The notes under the pieces are model-generated. The model saw nothing but the letters and a program-made list of their open reading frames with translations. It did no database searches and had not been told where the DNA came from. From NCBI GenBank assembly GCA_903923465.1, contig CAIXXP010000157.1, positions 1 to 49,262 on the forward strand: DNA of 49,262 nucleotides. Direction: 5' to 3'. Source of the DNA: an uncultured Sphingomonadales bacterium. Lineage in GTDB: Bacteria > Pseudomonadota > Alphaproteobacteria > Sphingomonadales > Sphingomonadaceae. This document shows positions 35,392-43,911 of this stretch, one piece after another; within the stretch, counting starts at the first letter, position 1, and the number at the start of each line of letters is the position of its first letter. A program made the position numbers and the translations under genes.

Positions 35392-35640
35392 GGCGGGGTC
35401 CCCTCGGCAGGTTGGTAGACAGGTCGGAGGCCAGTTTGACCACTGCGGCAAGAGAGGCAAGATGGCGCGGGGCGACCATGCCGATTTTGCGCATGATTTT
35501 TAAGCCCGAAATCGCGGGACTTAGGATTTTCCCGTATCCCACCATGCGGGCAATGGCAGGGGGGCCCGGGCTAGATCTGGTCGGCCGAGCGCCGACACCC
35601 GTGCCAGCGGATCGGCCAGCTTTCCTCGGGAATCACGCCC

Positions 35641-36237
35641 ATGCAGCGCTCCTTTCGGCCCCTTGCCCTGCCCTTTGCCCCTCGGGCTTTGCTGCCACGT
35701 CGTTTGCTGAACTGCCGCCGGGGGGCGATGATGCTGGAGTTCGCCCTGACGCTGCCGGCGCTGCTGGCGCTCTATTCGGGGGCCTATACCCTCAGCGACA
35801 TGATCGCCTGCCAGCACAAGGTGACGCTGGCCACCCATCAGCTTACCGATATCATCGCGCGCTCGCCAGCGCTGGAGCCCGCCGATGTCTCGGGCATTCT
35901 GGCGGCCTCGGCGCAGGTTCTGGCGCCCTATTCCGGGGCCAAGGCCGCCATCACGGTCAGCGAGATACAGCTTGCCACCGACGGAACCGCCCATGTGGTG
36001 TGGAGCCAGTCGCTCAACGGCACCGCCCTTTCCCCGGGCAGCGCCATGCCCCTGCCGCCGGGCACGCCCCCCACCTGCGCCGTGCTGATTTTGGGGCAGG
36101 TGCAATATGCCTATACGCCGGCGGTCAGCCTTGGTCTGGCGCAGACGGTGAACCTGACCGATCAACTGGCGGTCGCGCCGCATTATGGGCCGCAGGTGGC
36201 GCTGGGCGGCGCCGGTACCGCCACGCCTTGCCCCTGA
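35641..36237 (+). CDS. TadE-like pseudopilin family protein
   Basis: A 198-residue protein with the TadE/TadG N-terminal motif: LNCRRGAMMLEFALTLPALLALYSGAYT, where the Gly-Ala junction and Glu at position +5 resemble the pseudopilin processing site. The remaining 140 residues form an extracytoplasmic domain with two cysteines. No other tad genes are near, so it is an orphan member. Confidence 0.78.
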   Translation: MQRSFRPLALPFAPRALLPRRLLNCRRGAMMLEFALTLPALLALYSGAYTLSDMIACQHKVTLATHQLTDIIARSPALEPADVSGILAASAQVLAPYSGAKAAITVSEIQLATDGTAHVVWSQSLNGTALSPGSAMPLPPGTPPTCAVLILGQVQYAYTPAVSLGLAQTVNLTDQLAVAPHYGPQVALGGAGTATPCP

Positions 36238-36336
36238 TCAGTTCGCGGCGGCCGCGATCAACGGCGAAACCTTGACCCGCCCACGATTGCCCGCCATAGC
36301 GCGCGTGCCCGCAAACCGCATGGTTTTGCGGCGGCG

Positions 36337-36412
36337 GGGCGGTTAGCTCAGTTGGTAGAGCATCTCGTTTACACCGAGAGGGTCGGCGGTTCGAGCCCGT
36401 CACCGCCCACCA
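36337..36412 (+). tRNA. tRNA-Val (anticodon TAC)
   Basis: A 76-base cloverleaf. The acceptor arm GGGCGGT pairs with ACCGCCC, the D arm is TAGCTCAGTTGGTAGAGCA, the anticodon loop TTTACAC gives TAC, and GGTTCGAGCC forms the T arm. A CCA end is encoded at 36410-36412. Confidence 0.96.
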
Positions 36413-36497
36413 TTTCCCGGCCGCGCATGGCGGCCGGATCCCGACAAATCTCACACCCTGCCCGCCCGTTCCCCAAAAGGGATGCGGTGCGATGGTT

Positions 36498-37142
36498 TCA
36501 GCTGAACACCGCGCCCGTTTTCCGCGTCACCTCGTCCAGGGTGATGCCGGGTGCGCGTTCCAACAGGGTGAGACCGCCGTTCTTCTTGTCGCAGGCAAAG
36601 ACGCAAAGGTCGGTGATAATGAGATCGACCACGCCGGCGCCGGTCAGCGGCAGGGTGCAGCGCTCCAGGATCTTGGGTTCACCCTGCTTGTTGCAATGCT
36701 CCATCAGCACGACCACGCGCTTCACGCCCGCCACCAGATCCATGGCGCCGCCCATGCCTTTCAGCATCTTGCCGGGAATAGTCCAGTTGGCGATGTCGCC
36801 CCGGGCGGAGACTTCCATCGCGCCCAGCACGGTCAGGTCGATATGCCCGCCGCGGATCATCGCGAAACTCTCCGCCGAGGAGAAGAAGCTGGAGGTCGGC
36901 AGCTGGGTAATGGTCTGCTTGCCGGCATTGATCAGGTCGGCATCAACCTCGTCGGGATAGGGAAACGGCCCCATGCCGAGCATGCCATTTTCAGATTGCA
37001 GCGTCACGTGAATGGCCTCGGGCACATAATTCGCCACCAGCGTGGGGATGCCGATGCCCAGATTGACGTAGTAGCCGTCGCGGAGCTCCTGCGCGGCGCG
37101 CGCGGCCATTTCGTCGCGAGACCAACCCCTGACTTCACTCAT
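36498..37142 (-). CDS. 3-oxoacid CoA-transferase subunit B
   Basis: A 214-residue beta subunit of a family I CoA-transferase. [19 protein letters not shown] is the N-terminal block, and [12 protein letters not shown] carries the catalytic Glu51 that forms the CoA thioester. Such enzymes activate 3-oxoacids with succinyl-CoA or acetyl-CoA. The alpha subunit lies about 5 kb away (42151-42861), which is unusual because the pair is normally adjacent. It is divergent to the FAD monooxygenase gene and shares with it an operator at 37230-37241. Confidence 0.92.
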   Translation of the reverse strand: MSEVRGWSRDEMAARAAQELRDGYYVNLGIGIPTLVANYVPEAIHVTLQSENGMLGMGPFPYPDEVDADLINAGKQTITQLPTSSFFSSAESFAMIRGGHIDLTVLGAMEVSARGDIANWTIPGKMLKGMGGAMDLVAGVKRVVVLMEHCNKQGEPKILERCTLPLTGAGVVDLIITDLCVFACDKKNGGLTLLERAPGITLDEVTRKTGAVFS

Positions 37143-37229
37143 CCGTGCCTGCCCTCATGCTGCCCGCTTTCTTCGCTTGCACTCAATCATCAAGCGCGGG
37201 GCCTATCAAGCCGCTTGACCACTGTCATG

Positions 37230-37241
37230 CTAAAATATTAG
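37230..37241. promoter_or_regulatory. Putative GntR operator 1
   Basis: CTAAAATATTAG, a copy of the 12-bp element CTARAATNYTAG also found at 42961, 43766 and 43805. It ends eight bases before the monooxygenase ATG and lies 88 bp before the divergent CoA-transferase subunit B gene. Confidence 0.65.
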
Positions 37242-37249
37242 ATGCCGGC

Positions 37250-38905
37250 ATGACTGATACAAATGTGCTGATCGTGGGCGGTGGCCCGGTGGGAATGACG
37301 CTGGCCTGTGTGCTGGCCGAATATGGCGTGCGCAGCATTCTGGTGGAGCGCAATCCCTCGACCACGCAGCATCCCAAAATGGATATCACCAACGCCCGCA
37401 GCATGGAGCTGTTCGAGCGCGCCGGCCTCGCCGCCCGGCTGCGCGCGGTGGCGGTGCCCGACAGCCAGCCCTTCGACGTCTCGTGGATCACCGCGCTGAA
37501 CGGGCATGAGCTGCACCGTTTCGTCTACCCGGGCGCCGGCGAGTTCCGCCGCCTGATGCATGAGCGCAACGACGGCACCATGCCCTCGCAACCGCCGATG
37601 CGCGTGTCGCAGGTGATCATCGAGCCGGTGCTGAAGCAGGCGATCGACGAGCACCCGCTGGTAGACGTGCGCTTTGCCACCGCCTTCGAGAGCTTTGTCG
37701 AGGATGCCGGCGGCGTGGTCGCCACGGTGCGCCGGGCCGATGGCACGGAAGAAAGCATCAGCGCCGAATGGCTGGTGGGTTGCGATGGTGGCGGCAGCAA
37801 GGTGCGCGAGCAACTGGGCATTGGCCTTTCCGGGCTGGCCCGCGTTGCGCGGCGCTTCATCACCCACTTCCGCTCGAATGACCGGCGCCTGCTCCAGCGC
37901 TGGGGCCCGGCATGGCACTACCAGTCCGACAAGGGCACGCTGGTGGCGCAGAACGATCATGACACATGGACGCTGCTGACCCGCTTTCCCGAAGGGGTGG
38001 AGTTCGAGGATGTCGACCCCTCGGCGCTGATCACCGGTTTTGCCGGCGAGCCGATCGAGCACGAGGTGCTGGTATGCAACGCCTGGTGGCCCAACCTGCT
38101 GGTGGCGGATTCCTATGGCGCGGGCCGGGTGTTTCTGGCGGGCGACGCGGTGCATCAGGTCATCCCCACCGGCGGCTATGGCATGAACACCGGCGTTGGC
38201 GATGCCTATGATCTTGGCTGGAAGCTGGCGGCGGTGATCGGTGGCTTTGGCGGGCCGAAGCTGCTGGAATCCTATGAGCAGGAGCGGCGGCCGGTGGCGC
38301 TGGCCAATTGCGCGGGCTCGGCGCGGCACAATGGCGTGCGCATCCAGATCGGCGCGCTGTATCAGGGGCTGGGGGATGATGCTGACGCGCGCGGCGAGGC
38401 CGCCCGCCGCATTGCGGAACTCGGCAACCGCGAGAACGAGAGCTTTGGCCTGGAAATGGGCTATTGCTACAATGCCTCGCCGGTCGTCCTGCCCTCGCCC
38501 ACAGAGGTGCCGAGCACCGACCCGGTCGCCTATGTGCCCAGCACGCTGCCCGGTGCGCGCCTGCCCAGCCTGTTCCTGGCCGATGGCAGCAATGTGCACG
38601 ATCACCTCGCCCCCTGGTTCACCCTGCTGTGCACCGGCCCCTGCGACACCGCTGGCTTCACCGAGGCCGCCGCGGGGCTGGGCATTCCGCTGGAGGTGCG
38701 CCAGATCGACACGGCCGGGCATGAGGAACTCTATCGCGGCCCGGCGCTGCTGGTCCGGCCCGATCAACATATTGCGTGGCGGGGCATCCCCGGGGACGTC
38801 GGCGAGGCGGCAAGGGTTCTGGCCCATAGCCTGGGCCGGCGGAACCCAGCTATTTCATCACCGCCTTCGGCGCCCGAGGCCAAGCAGCGCGAAATGGCGA
38901 ACTGA
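37250..38905 (+). CDS. FAD-dependent aromatic hydroxylase (phenol hydroxylase/MhpA type)
   Basis: A 551-residue class A flavoprotein monooxygenase. NVLIVGGGPVGMTLACVLAE is the FAD Rossmann loop. WLVGCDGGGSKVREQLGI is the DG motif. GRVFLAGDAVHQVIPTGGYG is the GD motif. The C-terminal thioredoxin-like domain (about residues 450-540) is that of phenol hydroxylases and MhpA. It should hydroxylate a phenolic ring with NAD(P)H and oxygen. The ATG at 37250 gives a standard N-terminus. No clear ribosome binding site precedes it; the operator occupies that position. Confidence 0.9.
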   Translation: MTDTNVLIVGGGPVGMTLACVLAEYGVRSILVERNPSTTQHPKMDITNARSMELFERAGLAARLRAVAVPDSQPFDVSWITALNGHELHRFVYPGAGEFRRLMHERNDGTMPSQPPMRVSQVIIEPVLKQAIDEHPLVDVRFATAFESFVEDAGGVVATVRRADGTEESISAEWLVGCDGGGSKVREQLGIGLSGLARVARRFITHFRSNDRRLLQRWGPAWHYQSDKGTLVAQNDHDTWTLLTRFPEGVEFEDVDPSALITGFAGEPIEHEVLVCNAWWPNLLVADSYGAGRVFLAGDAVHQVIPTGGYGMNTGVGDAYDLGWKLAAVIGGFGGPKLLESYEQERRPVALANCAGSARHNGVRIQIGALYQGLGDDADARGEAARRIAELGNRENESFGLEMGYCYNASPVVLPSPTEVPSTDPVAYVPSTLPGARLPSLFLADGSNVHDHLAPWFTLLCTGPCDTAGFTEAAAGLGIPLEVRQIDTAGHEELYRGPALLVRPDQHIAWRGIPGDVGEAARVLAHSLGRRNPAISSPPSAPEAKQREMAN

Positions 38906-39045
38906 TTCCGCCCCGATAGCGACGGCACATGCGGGCTTGGCTCCGGCGAGCGAATTAGCCATCACAGCGGCGATGGCGCGATTCGGCCTTTCCGGCTGGA
39001 AGCACGCCAACCCACCGAATTATCAAAACACATGGAGAGGTGAGC

Positions 39046-39729
39046 ATGGTTCAGCAGGCCGGAATTTTCGAACTGCGCTTCTACAAGATCGCCCATGGCC
39101 GCGAAGGCGACATGCTCGCCCGGGTGCAGCAGGATTGGAACGTGCTGTTTCCGCGCCACGGCATCCGGCCGCTCGGCTGCTGGACCGCCGTTTCCGCCAA
39201 AACCCTGCCAATGTTCGTCTACATCACCCCGTTCAAGGACATGGCGGACCGCGAAGCCTGCTGGGCCGGCTTCTATGCCGATACCGACTGGCACGAGGCC
39301 CGCACCCGCACCAACGCCGGCAGCGAGCTGGTTGAGCGTTACGACATCTGCTTCGTGCGCGGGCTGGGCGACTTTTCGCGCCCGGCGGCCCGGCCGGGCG
39401 AGATCGACGAGATCGTTCTGCACCAGACGCTGGTCGGCAAGGGCGGCCCCGCCGGGCAGGCCCTGCTGACCAGCGAAACGCCAGCGGCCGTGCGCGCCGG
39501 CGCCACCGCCATCGGCCATTTCGACGTGATCAACGGCATTGAACTGCCCGGCGCCGTCAGCTTCCTGCGCTGGCCGGATTGGGAGACCCGCAAGGCCAGT
39601 GTCGCCACCATCGAGGCCGATGAAGCCCTGCGCGCCGAGCGGAACGAACAGCGCAAGACCTATGGCGCCACGCTGGTGGGCGGCGCCACCTCCTATTTGC
39701 TGAACCCGGTCGAGGTGGACTGGCAGTAA
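39046..39729 (+). CDS. NIPSNAP family protein
   Basis: A 227-residue protein made of two ferredoxin-like halves (about residues 5-105 and 120-225). GIFELRFYKIAHGREGDML and LGCWTAVSAKTLPMFVYITP mark the first NIPSNAP domain. Bacterial NIPSNAP proteins sit in many catabolic clusters, without an agreed activity. GGAG/GAGG lies just before the ATG at 39046. It follows the hydroxylase by 140 bp on the same strand. Confidence 0.82.
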   Translation: MVQQAGIFELRFYKIAHGREGDMLARVQQDWNVLFPRHGIRPLGCWTAVSAKTLPMFVYITPFKDMADREACWAGFYADTDWHEARTRTNAGSELVERYDICFVRGLGDFSRPAARPGEIDEIVLHQTLVGKGGPAGQALLTSETPAAVRAGATAIGHFDVINGIELPGAVSFLRWPDWETRKASVATIEADEALRAERNEQRKTYGATLVGGATSYLLNPVEVDWQ

Positions 39730-39740
39730 GCCTTGCCACC

Positions 39741-39772
39741 GGCACGGCGCGGCCTCAGGCCTGCGCCGTGCC
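39741..39772. terminator. Hairpin between the convergent NIPSNAP and flavoprotein genes
   Basis: A perfect ten-bp stem (GGCACGGCGC with GCGCCGTGCC) with a 12-base loop that can itself pair (GGCC with GGCC). It overlaps the last codons of the flavoprotein gene. There is no T-run. Confidence 0.5.
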
Positions 39773-41455
39773 CAGTTCTCGGCCGATGATGTAACCGAAG
39801 GTGAGGGCCGGGCCGAGGGTGATGCCCGCCCCCGGATAGGTGCCGGCCATCACCGAGTTCATGTCATTGCCGCAGGCATAGAGGCCGGGAATGGGGGCGC
39901 CCTGCCCATCCAGCACCCGCGCGCTGGCGTCGGTTATCAGCCCGCGCGTCGCGCCGATGTCGCCGGGGTAGACCGCGACCGCATAATAGGGCGCCGTGGC
40001 AATCGGCCCGAGGCAGGGGTTGGGCTGATGGGTCAGGTCGCCCTGATGCCGGTCATAGATGTTGCCGCCCTTGCCGAAATCGGGGTCCACGCCGTCCCTG
40101 GCGAAGATATTGTGCCGCCGCACCTCTTCCTCCAGCCCGGCGGCCGGCACGCCGATGGCCTCGGCCAATGCGGCAACGGTTTTACCGCAGCGCAGGTAGC
40201 CGCTTTTGAGGTAGCGCCGATACAGGGGGATGCCCGGCCGCACGAGGCCCATGCCATAGCGGCGCAGGAAGGCGGCATCGCAGACCAGCCACGCCGGCAC
40301 CGCGCCGCCCGCCGGAACCGCCAGCATGGCCTGCACGAACTGATGATAGGAGCCCGCCTCGTCCACAAAGCGGCGACCATCCGATTTCACCGCGATCAGC
40401 CCCGGCTTGGCGCGATCGAGGAACAGGTGCGGAAAGCGGGCTTCCTCGCGCCCCCGCGCATCGCGCAGCACCGAGACCGGCGTGTAATTGGCCGGATCCA
40501 CCACATGGTTATCCACCCGCGCGCCTAGCTGGCCGGCCAGCGCGTGCAAATCACCGCGACTGCCAGAGGGGGCCATGGTGAAATGCTGCTCGGGCGTCGC
40601 CAGCAGGGCCCGCATGGTCGCGCTATTCGCGGCGGCGCCACCACCCGCCAGCACGACGCCGCGCCGGGCAGAAACCGTCAGCGCCTGCCCGCCCTTGCGC
40701 AGCTTCACCGCCCGCACCCGGCCGTCCTCGCGCACCAGCTCGGTTACAGTTGCCTCCGACCACAGGGTAACGCCCGCATCCACGGCCGATTTGAGCAATT
40801 GCGCGGCCAGCGCATTGCCGGCCAGCAACCGCGTGCCGCGCCCGTGGGTCATGCGGTCGCGCAGGAAGCTGCCGATGAGCCGCACCGACAGGCCGAAATT
40901 CGCCAGCGACCTGAAGGTGCCCAGCAGGTGATCGATCTCCTTGCGCCCGACCATGCCGCCAAGCACCAGGAAGGATGGCAGTGGCGCCCGCAGCTTGCGG
41001 AACCACCGGCCCAGCCGCCGCCCGTCATAAACCTGCGGGTCCATGCTGCGGCCGCCATGCGCGGCGCCTTCCAGCGCCGTGTAATAATCGGGCGCCACCT
41101 CGCGCGGCACCAGCCGCAGGGCGGTGTGCTGGTGCATATAGCGCACCATGTCTGGCCCATTGTCGAGGAAGGCGTCGACCAGGTCCTCGCGCATGTGGTT
41201 GCCCAGAACCTGCGCGAGGTAGCGCCGCGCCGCCGCCTTGCTGTCGGGCAGGCCGAGTTTGGCCATTTCCGGATTGTCCGGAATCCACACGACGCCGCCC
41301 GAAATCGCGGTGCTGCCGCCGAACAGCGGCTCCTTCTCCACCAGCAGCACACTGGCACCCTCGTGTGCGGCGACGGTTGCCGCCGCCAGCCCGCCCGCGC
41401 CGGAACCCAGCACGACAACATCAAACTCCAGGACGGACGGGCTGCTCTCGGGCAT
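39755..41455 (-). CDS. FAD-binding dehydrogenase, 3-ketosteroid delta-1-dehydrogenase-like
   Basis: A 566-residue flavoprotein of the FAD-binding-2 family. FDVVVLGSGAGGLAAATVAA is the FAD site. EKEPLFGGSTAISGGVVWIP and the C-terminal PGAGITLGPALTFGYIIGRE are typical of KstD-like and fumarate-reductase-like enzymes that desaturate beside a ketone. The true substrate may be a non-steroid cyclic ketone. The ATG lies two bases after the stop of the isochorismatase-fold gene, so the two are one operon. Confidence 0.85.
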   Translation of the reverse strand: MPESSPSVLEFDVVVLGSGAGGLAAATVAAHEGASVLLVEKEPLFGGSTAISGGVVWIPDNPEMAKLGLPDSKAAARRYLAQVLGNHMREDLVDAFLDNGPDMVRYMHQHTALRLVPREVAPDYYTALEGAAHGGRSMDPQVYDGRRLGRWFRKLRAPLPSFLVLGGMVGRKEIDHLLGTFRSLANFGLSVRLIGSFLRDRMTHGRGTRLLAGNALAAQLLKSAVDAGVTLWSEATVTELVREDGRVRAVKLRKGGQALTVSARRGVVLAGGGAAANSATMRALLATPEQHFTMAPSGSRGDLHALAGQLGARVDNHVVDPANYTPVSVLRDARGREEARFPHLFLDRAKPGLIAVKSDGRRFVDEAGSYHQFVQAMLAVPAGGAVPAWLVCDAAFLRRYGMGLVRPGIPLYRRYLKSGYLRCGKTVAALAEAIGVPAAGLEEEVRRHNIFARDGVDPDFGKGGNIYDRHQGDLTHQPNPCLGPIATAPYYAVAVYPGDIGATRGLITDASARVLDGQGAPIPGLYACGNDMNSVMAGTYPGAGITLGPALTFGYIIGRELGTAQA

Positions 41456-41457
41456 CG

Positions 41458-42096
41458 TCAGGCGACCTTGCCACCCTCGGTCGGCGCGCCAATCGCGGCG
41501 ATGACCGACTGGTGGTCGGTGATGGTGGCCAGCATGCGCAGCTGGCTCTCCACGATCACCTTATGCGCCACCGGGTCGCCGCCGGCGATGCAATCCTCGG
41601 GGATGACGACGTGATAGCCGAATTCCACGGCGGAAATGGTGAAGCCGGGGATGGCGACATTGGTGGAAATGCCGGTCAGCACCACGGTCTCGATGCCAAG
41701 CCGCCGCAGGGTGAGGTCCAGCGAGGTGCCGAGCATGCCGATGAGGCCCGAGCCGCGCTGGATGACATAGTCGTCCGCTTCCGGCTCCAACCCGGGCAGG
41801 AAGCCGGCCTCGATGGTGCCGACCGCCAGCGGGGGGGCCTTGCGCGACATGGCGGCCAGCAGCGAGTTGATTTTCTTGTCCGCCTGGTCCGCGCGCTCGA
41901 TGGCGGGGGTGAAGAAGATCGGCAGGCCGCGAGCGCGGAAGGCGGCGATCAGCGCGGCGATATGGGGCACGATGTTGCGGCTCTGTGCCTGCTCGGCCAG
42001 CGCGGGCAGCATGGAATATTTCGGGTCCAGCAGGCCCACCTGGCATTCGTTGACGATGAGGGCGGCCTTCTGCCCCTGGCTCAGACTGCGAATCAT
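41458..42096 (-). CDS. Isochorismatase-fold hydrolase without the usual catalytic triad
   Basis: A 212-residue protein with the cysteine hydrolase fold. The three positions that normally hold Asp, Lys and Cys read differently: ALIVNECQ has Asn16 where Asp is usual, YVIQRGSG has Arg113 in place of Lys, and TGISTNVAIPG has no Cys. It may act by another mechanism or be non-catalytic. CAGGGAGAG precedes the ATG. It sits between the CoA-transferase alpha subunit and the KstD-like gene. Confidence 0.83.
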   Translation of the reverse strand: MIRSLSQGQKAALIVNECQVGLLDPKYSMLPALAEQAQSRNIVPHIAALIAAFRARGLPIFFTPAIERADQADKKINSLLAAMSRKAPPLAVGTIEAGFLPGLEPEADDYVIQRGSGLIGMLGTSLDLTLRRLGIETVVLTGISTNVAIPGFTISAVEFGYHVVIPEDCIAGGDPVAHKVIVESQLRMLATITDHQSVIAAIGAPTEGGKVA

Positions 42097-42150
42097 TGGT
42101 CTCTCCCTGTGTGTTTTGCGCCCCAGCGCCCGATCAAACGCCCAATCAAA

Positions 42151-42861
42151 TCAAATGGTGGCGCGCGGCCGGGTTATCAGCTTTTCGATGCGCTTTTCGT
42201 TGATGGTGCTCAGCACGATGCGGTCAACGAAAATGCCGGGTGTGTGGATACAATCCGGATCAAACGTGCCGGCCTCGACGATTTCCTCGACCTCCACCAC
42301 CGTCATCCTGGCGGCGGTGGCCATGTTGGGATTGAAGTTGCGGGCGGTCTTGCGGAACATGAGGTTGCCCTCCGGGTCGGCCCGCCAGGCCTTGATGATC
42401 GCGAGGTCGGCGCGCAGCCAGTTCTCGCGCACATAGGTCTCGCCGTCGAAGACCTCGGTCGGCTTGCCCTCGGCCACCACGGTGCCCACGCCGGTCTTGG
42501 TGAAGAAGGCCGGAATGCCGGCGCCGCCCGCGCGAATGCGCTCGGCCAGCGTGCCCTGCGGGCAGAGTTCCAGCTCCAGCTCGCCCGACAGGTATTGCTG
42601 CTCGAACAGCTTGTTCTCGCCCACGTAGGACGAGATCATTTTGGCGATCTGCCGGCTTTCCAGCAGCATCCACAGGCCAAAACCGTCTGCCCCTGCGTTG
42701 TTCGAGATGACCGTCAGCCCCTTCACGCCCGACGCCCGGATCTCCGGGATCAGGCTTTCAGGGTTGCCGGAAAGGCCGAAACCGCCCGACATGATGGTCA
42801 TGCCGTCGAACAGCAGGCCTTCCAGCGCGGCGGCGGGCGAGGGATGGATCTTGGAAATCAC
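42151..42861 (-). CDS. 3-oxoacid CoA-transferase subunit A
   Basis: A 236-residue alpha subunit of a family I CoA-transferase. FDGMTIMSGGFGLSGNPESL contains the glycine-rich CoA-binding loop, and GVKGLTVISNNAGADGFGL and FFTKTGVGTVVAEGKPTEVF are family blocks. The start is GTG at 42861. An operator copy lies 100 bp upstream. It leads a three-gene minus-strand operon. Its beta subunit is at 36498-37142; the shared operator would let both be induced together. Confidence 0.92.
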   Translation of the reverse strand: MISKIHPSPAAALEGLLFDGMTIMSGGFGLSGNPESLIPEIRASGVKGLTVISNNAGADGFGLWMLLESRQIAKMISSYVGENKLFEQQYLSGELELELCPQGTLAERIRAGGAGIPAFFTKTGVGTVVAEGKPTEVFDGETYVRENWLRADLAIIKAWRADPEGNLMFRKTARNFNPNMATAARMTVVEVEEIVEAGTFDPDCIHTPGIFVDRIVLSTINEKRIEKLITRPRATI

Positions 42862-42960
42862 CGGCGCACCATCGGATGGATGCAGGCGGCCGCCCTCAGT
42901 TCCTGTCTATGGGCGAAGCCAAGTGGTGCACGCGTCAAAATCACTCTCCCAACTTGCCTG

Positions 42961-42972
42961 CTAGAATACTAG
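42961..42972. promoter_or_regulatory. Putative GntR operator 2
   Basis: CTAGAATACTAG, one mismatch from a perfect palindrome. It is 100 bp upstream of the CoA-transferase alpha gene and 65 bp past the end of the GntR gene. Confidence 0.7.
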
Positions 42973-43037
42973 TAGCCCGGCGGCGAGGCAAGTCTCCTTC
43001 TCTCGCCCAAGGCGCGGTGGCCGCCAACGGCCCGGCA

Positions 43038-43694
43038 TCAACCCGCGACATACAGCCGCCCGGCCGCTGCCGCGATGTGTTCCACACTGGCGGCACGCGC
43101 GCCCTCGGCATCGCGCTGTTCAATCGCGCGCAGTATGTGCTCGTGCTCGTGGTGGGCCGGCACCACATGCCTGTTGAACTCGGCACCGCCCGATTGCGCG
43201 ATGTAGAAATCCGAACGGTCGGCCAGCCGCTCGACAATGTCGCCCACCACCTGCGAGCGGGCGATGCGGCGCAACTCGGCGTGGAATTGCCGGTTCAACA
43301 GGCGATAGGATTGCGCGCGCACGCCGCCATCCCCATCCCAATCGCTCAACGCGCCAATTTGCGCCGACAGCAGCCGCAGTTGCAGCACATCGTCAGAGGT
43401 CGCCCTTTCGGCCGCCAACTGGCCCACCAGCCCCTCGCTGGCGGCGAACAGCCGGAAAAAATCGGCGATCTCGTCGGGGGAGGCGGAATTGACCCGGCAA
43501 CCCACCTGCGGGACGATCTCGATGAAACCTTCCAGCGACAGGCGCTTCATCGCGTCCATCACCGGCTGGCGGCTGATGCCGAGCGTGCCGGCAATCTCGT
43601 CAATCGCAAACCAGCCCTGGTTGCTGACGAGCCCATCAAGCAATTGCTTCTTGATGTGGGCATATGCCTGATCGACCAGCCGTTCCTTGCGCAT
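43038..43694 (-). CDS. GntR family regulator, FCD subfamily
   Basis: A 218-residue repressor-type regulator. The winged helix lies at residues 5-70 (AYAHIKKQLLDGLVSNQGWF, AIDEIAGTLGISRQPVMDAM, KRLSLEGFIEIVPQVGCRV). The rest is the helical FCD ligand domain with metal-ligand histidines in LNRQFHAELRR, RHVVPAHHEHEHIL and ASVEHIAAAA. The ATG at 43694 has AAGGAAA upstream. Two copies of the 12-bp palindrome lie between it and the divergent hydrolase gene, so it probably controls itself and the cluster in response to a pathway acid. Confidence 0.9.
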   Translation of the reverse strand: MRKERLVDQAYAHIKKQLLDGLVSNQGWFAIDEIAGTLGISRQPVMDAMKRLSLEGFIEIVPQVGCRVNSASPDEIADFFRLFAASEGLVGQLAAERATSDDVLQLRLLSAQIGALSDWDGDGGVRAQSYRLLNRQFHAELRRIARSQVVGDIVERLADRSDFYIAQSGGAEFNRHVVPAHHEHEHILRAIEQRDAEGARAASVEHIAAAAGRLYVAG

Positions 43695-43765
43695 GATTTC
43701 CTTGGGTTTCCCGGTGCGGTGCGCAAGGGATTGCCACCGCCCGCCGCCATATTCAACAATCCGCA

Positions 43766-43777
43766 CTAAAATCCTAG
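43766..43777. promoter_or_regulatory. Putative GntR operator 3
   Basis: CTAAAATCCTAG, 72 bp before the GntR start. It fits the consensus CTARAATNYTAG. Confidence 0.65.
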
Positions 43778-43804
43778 CGCTTTAGCCGGGGGGAAAACTT
43801 CATT

Positions 43805-43816
43805 CTAGAATTCTAG
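43805..43816. promoter_or_regulatory. Putative GntR operator 4
   Basis: CTAGAATTCTAG, a perfect palindrome, 39 bp from operator 3 and 96 bp before the fumarylacetoacetase-family gene. Confidence 0.75.
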
Positions 43817-43911
43817 CGACAATGCCGCTAGGCTGTCCCCGTCGGGCGCGGTGGCGACATCGCCGCCACCCGGATGAATTCAGACGCAAGGTTCGGGCAA
43901 GAGGAAATCGC

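Noticed and set aside
37215..37241. TTGACC...TAAAAT as a sigma-70 promoter for the monooxygenase
   Set aside because: The spacer is only 10 bases. A shifted -10 (TATTAG) gives 15, still short. The AT-rich block is better explained as an operator copy.
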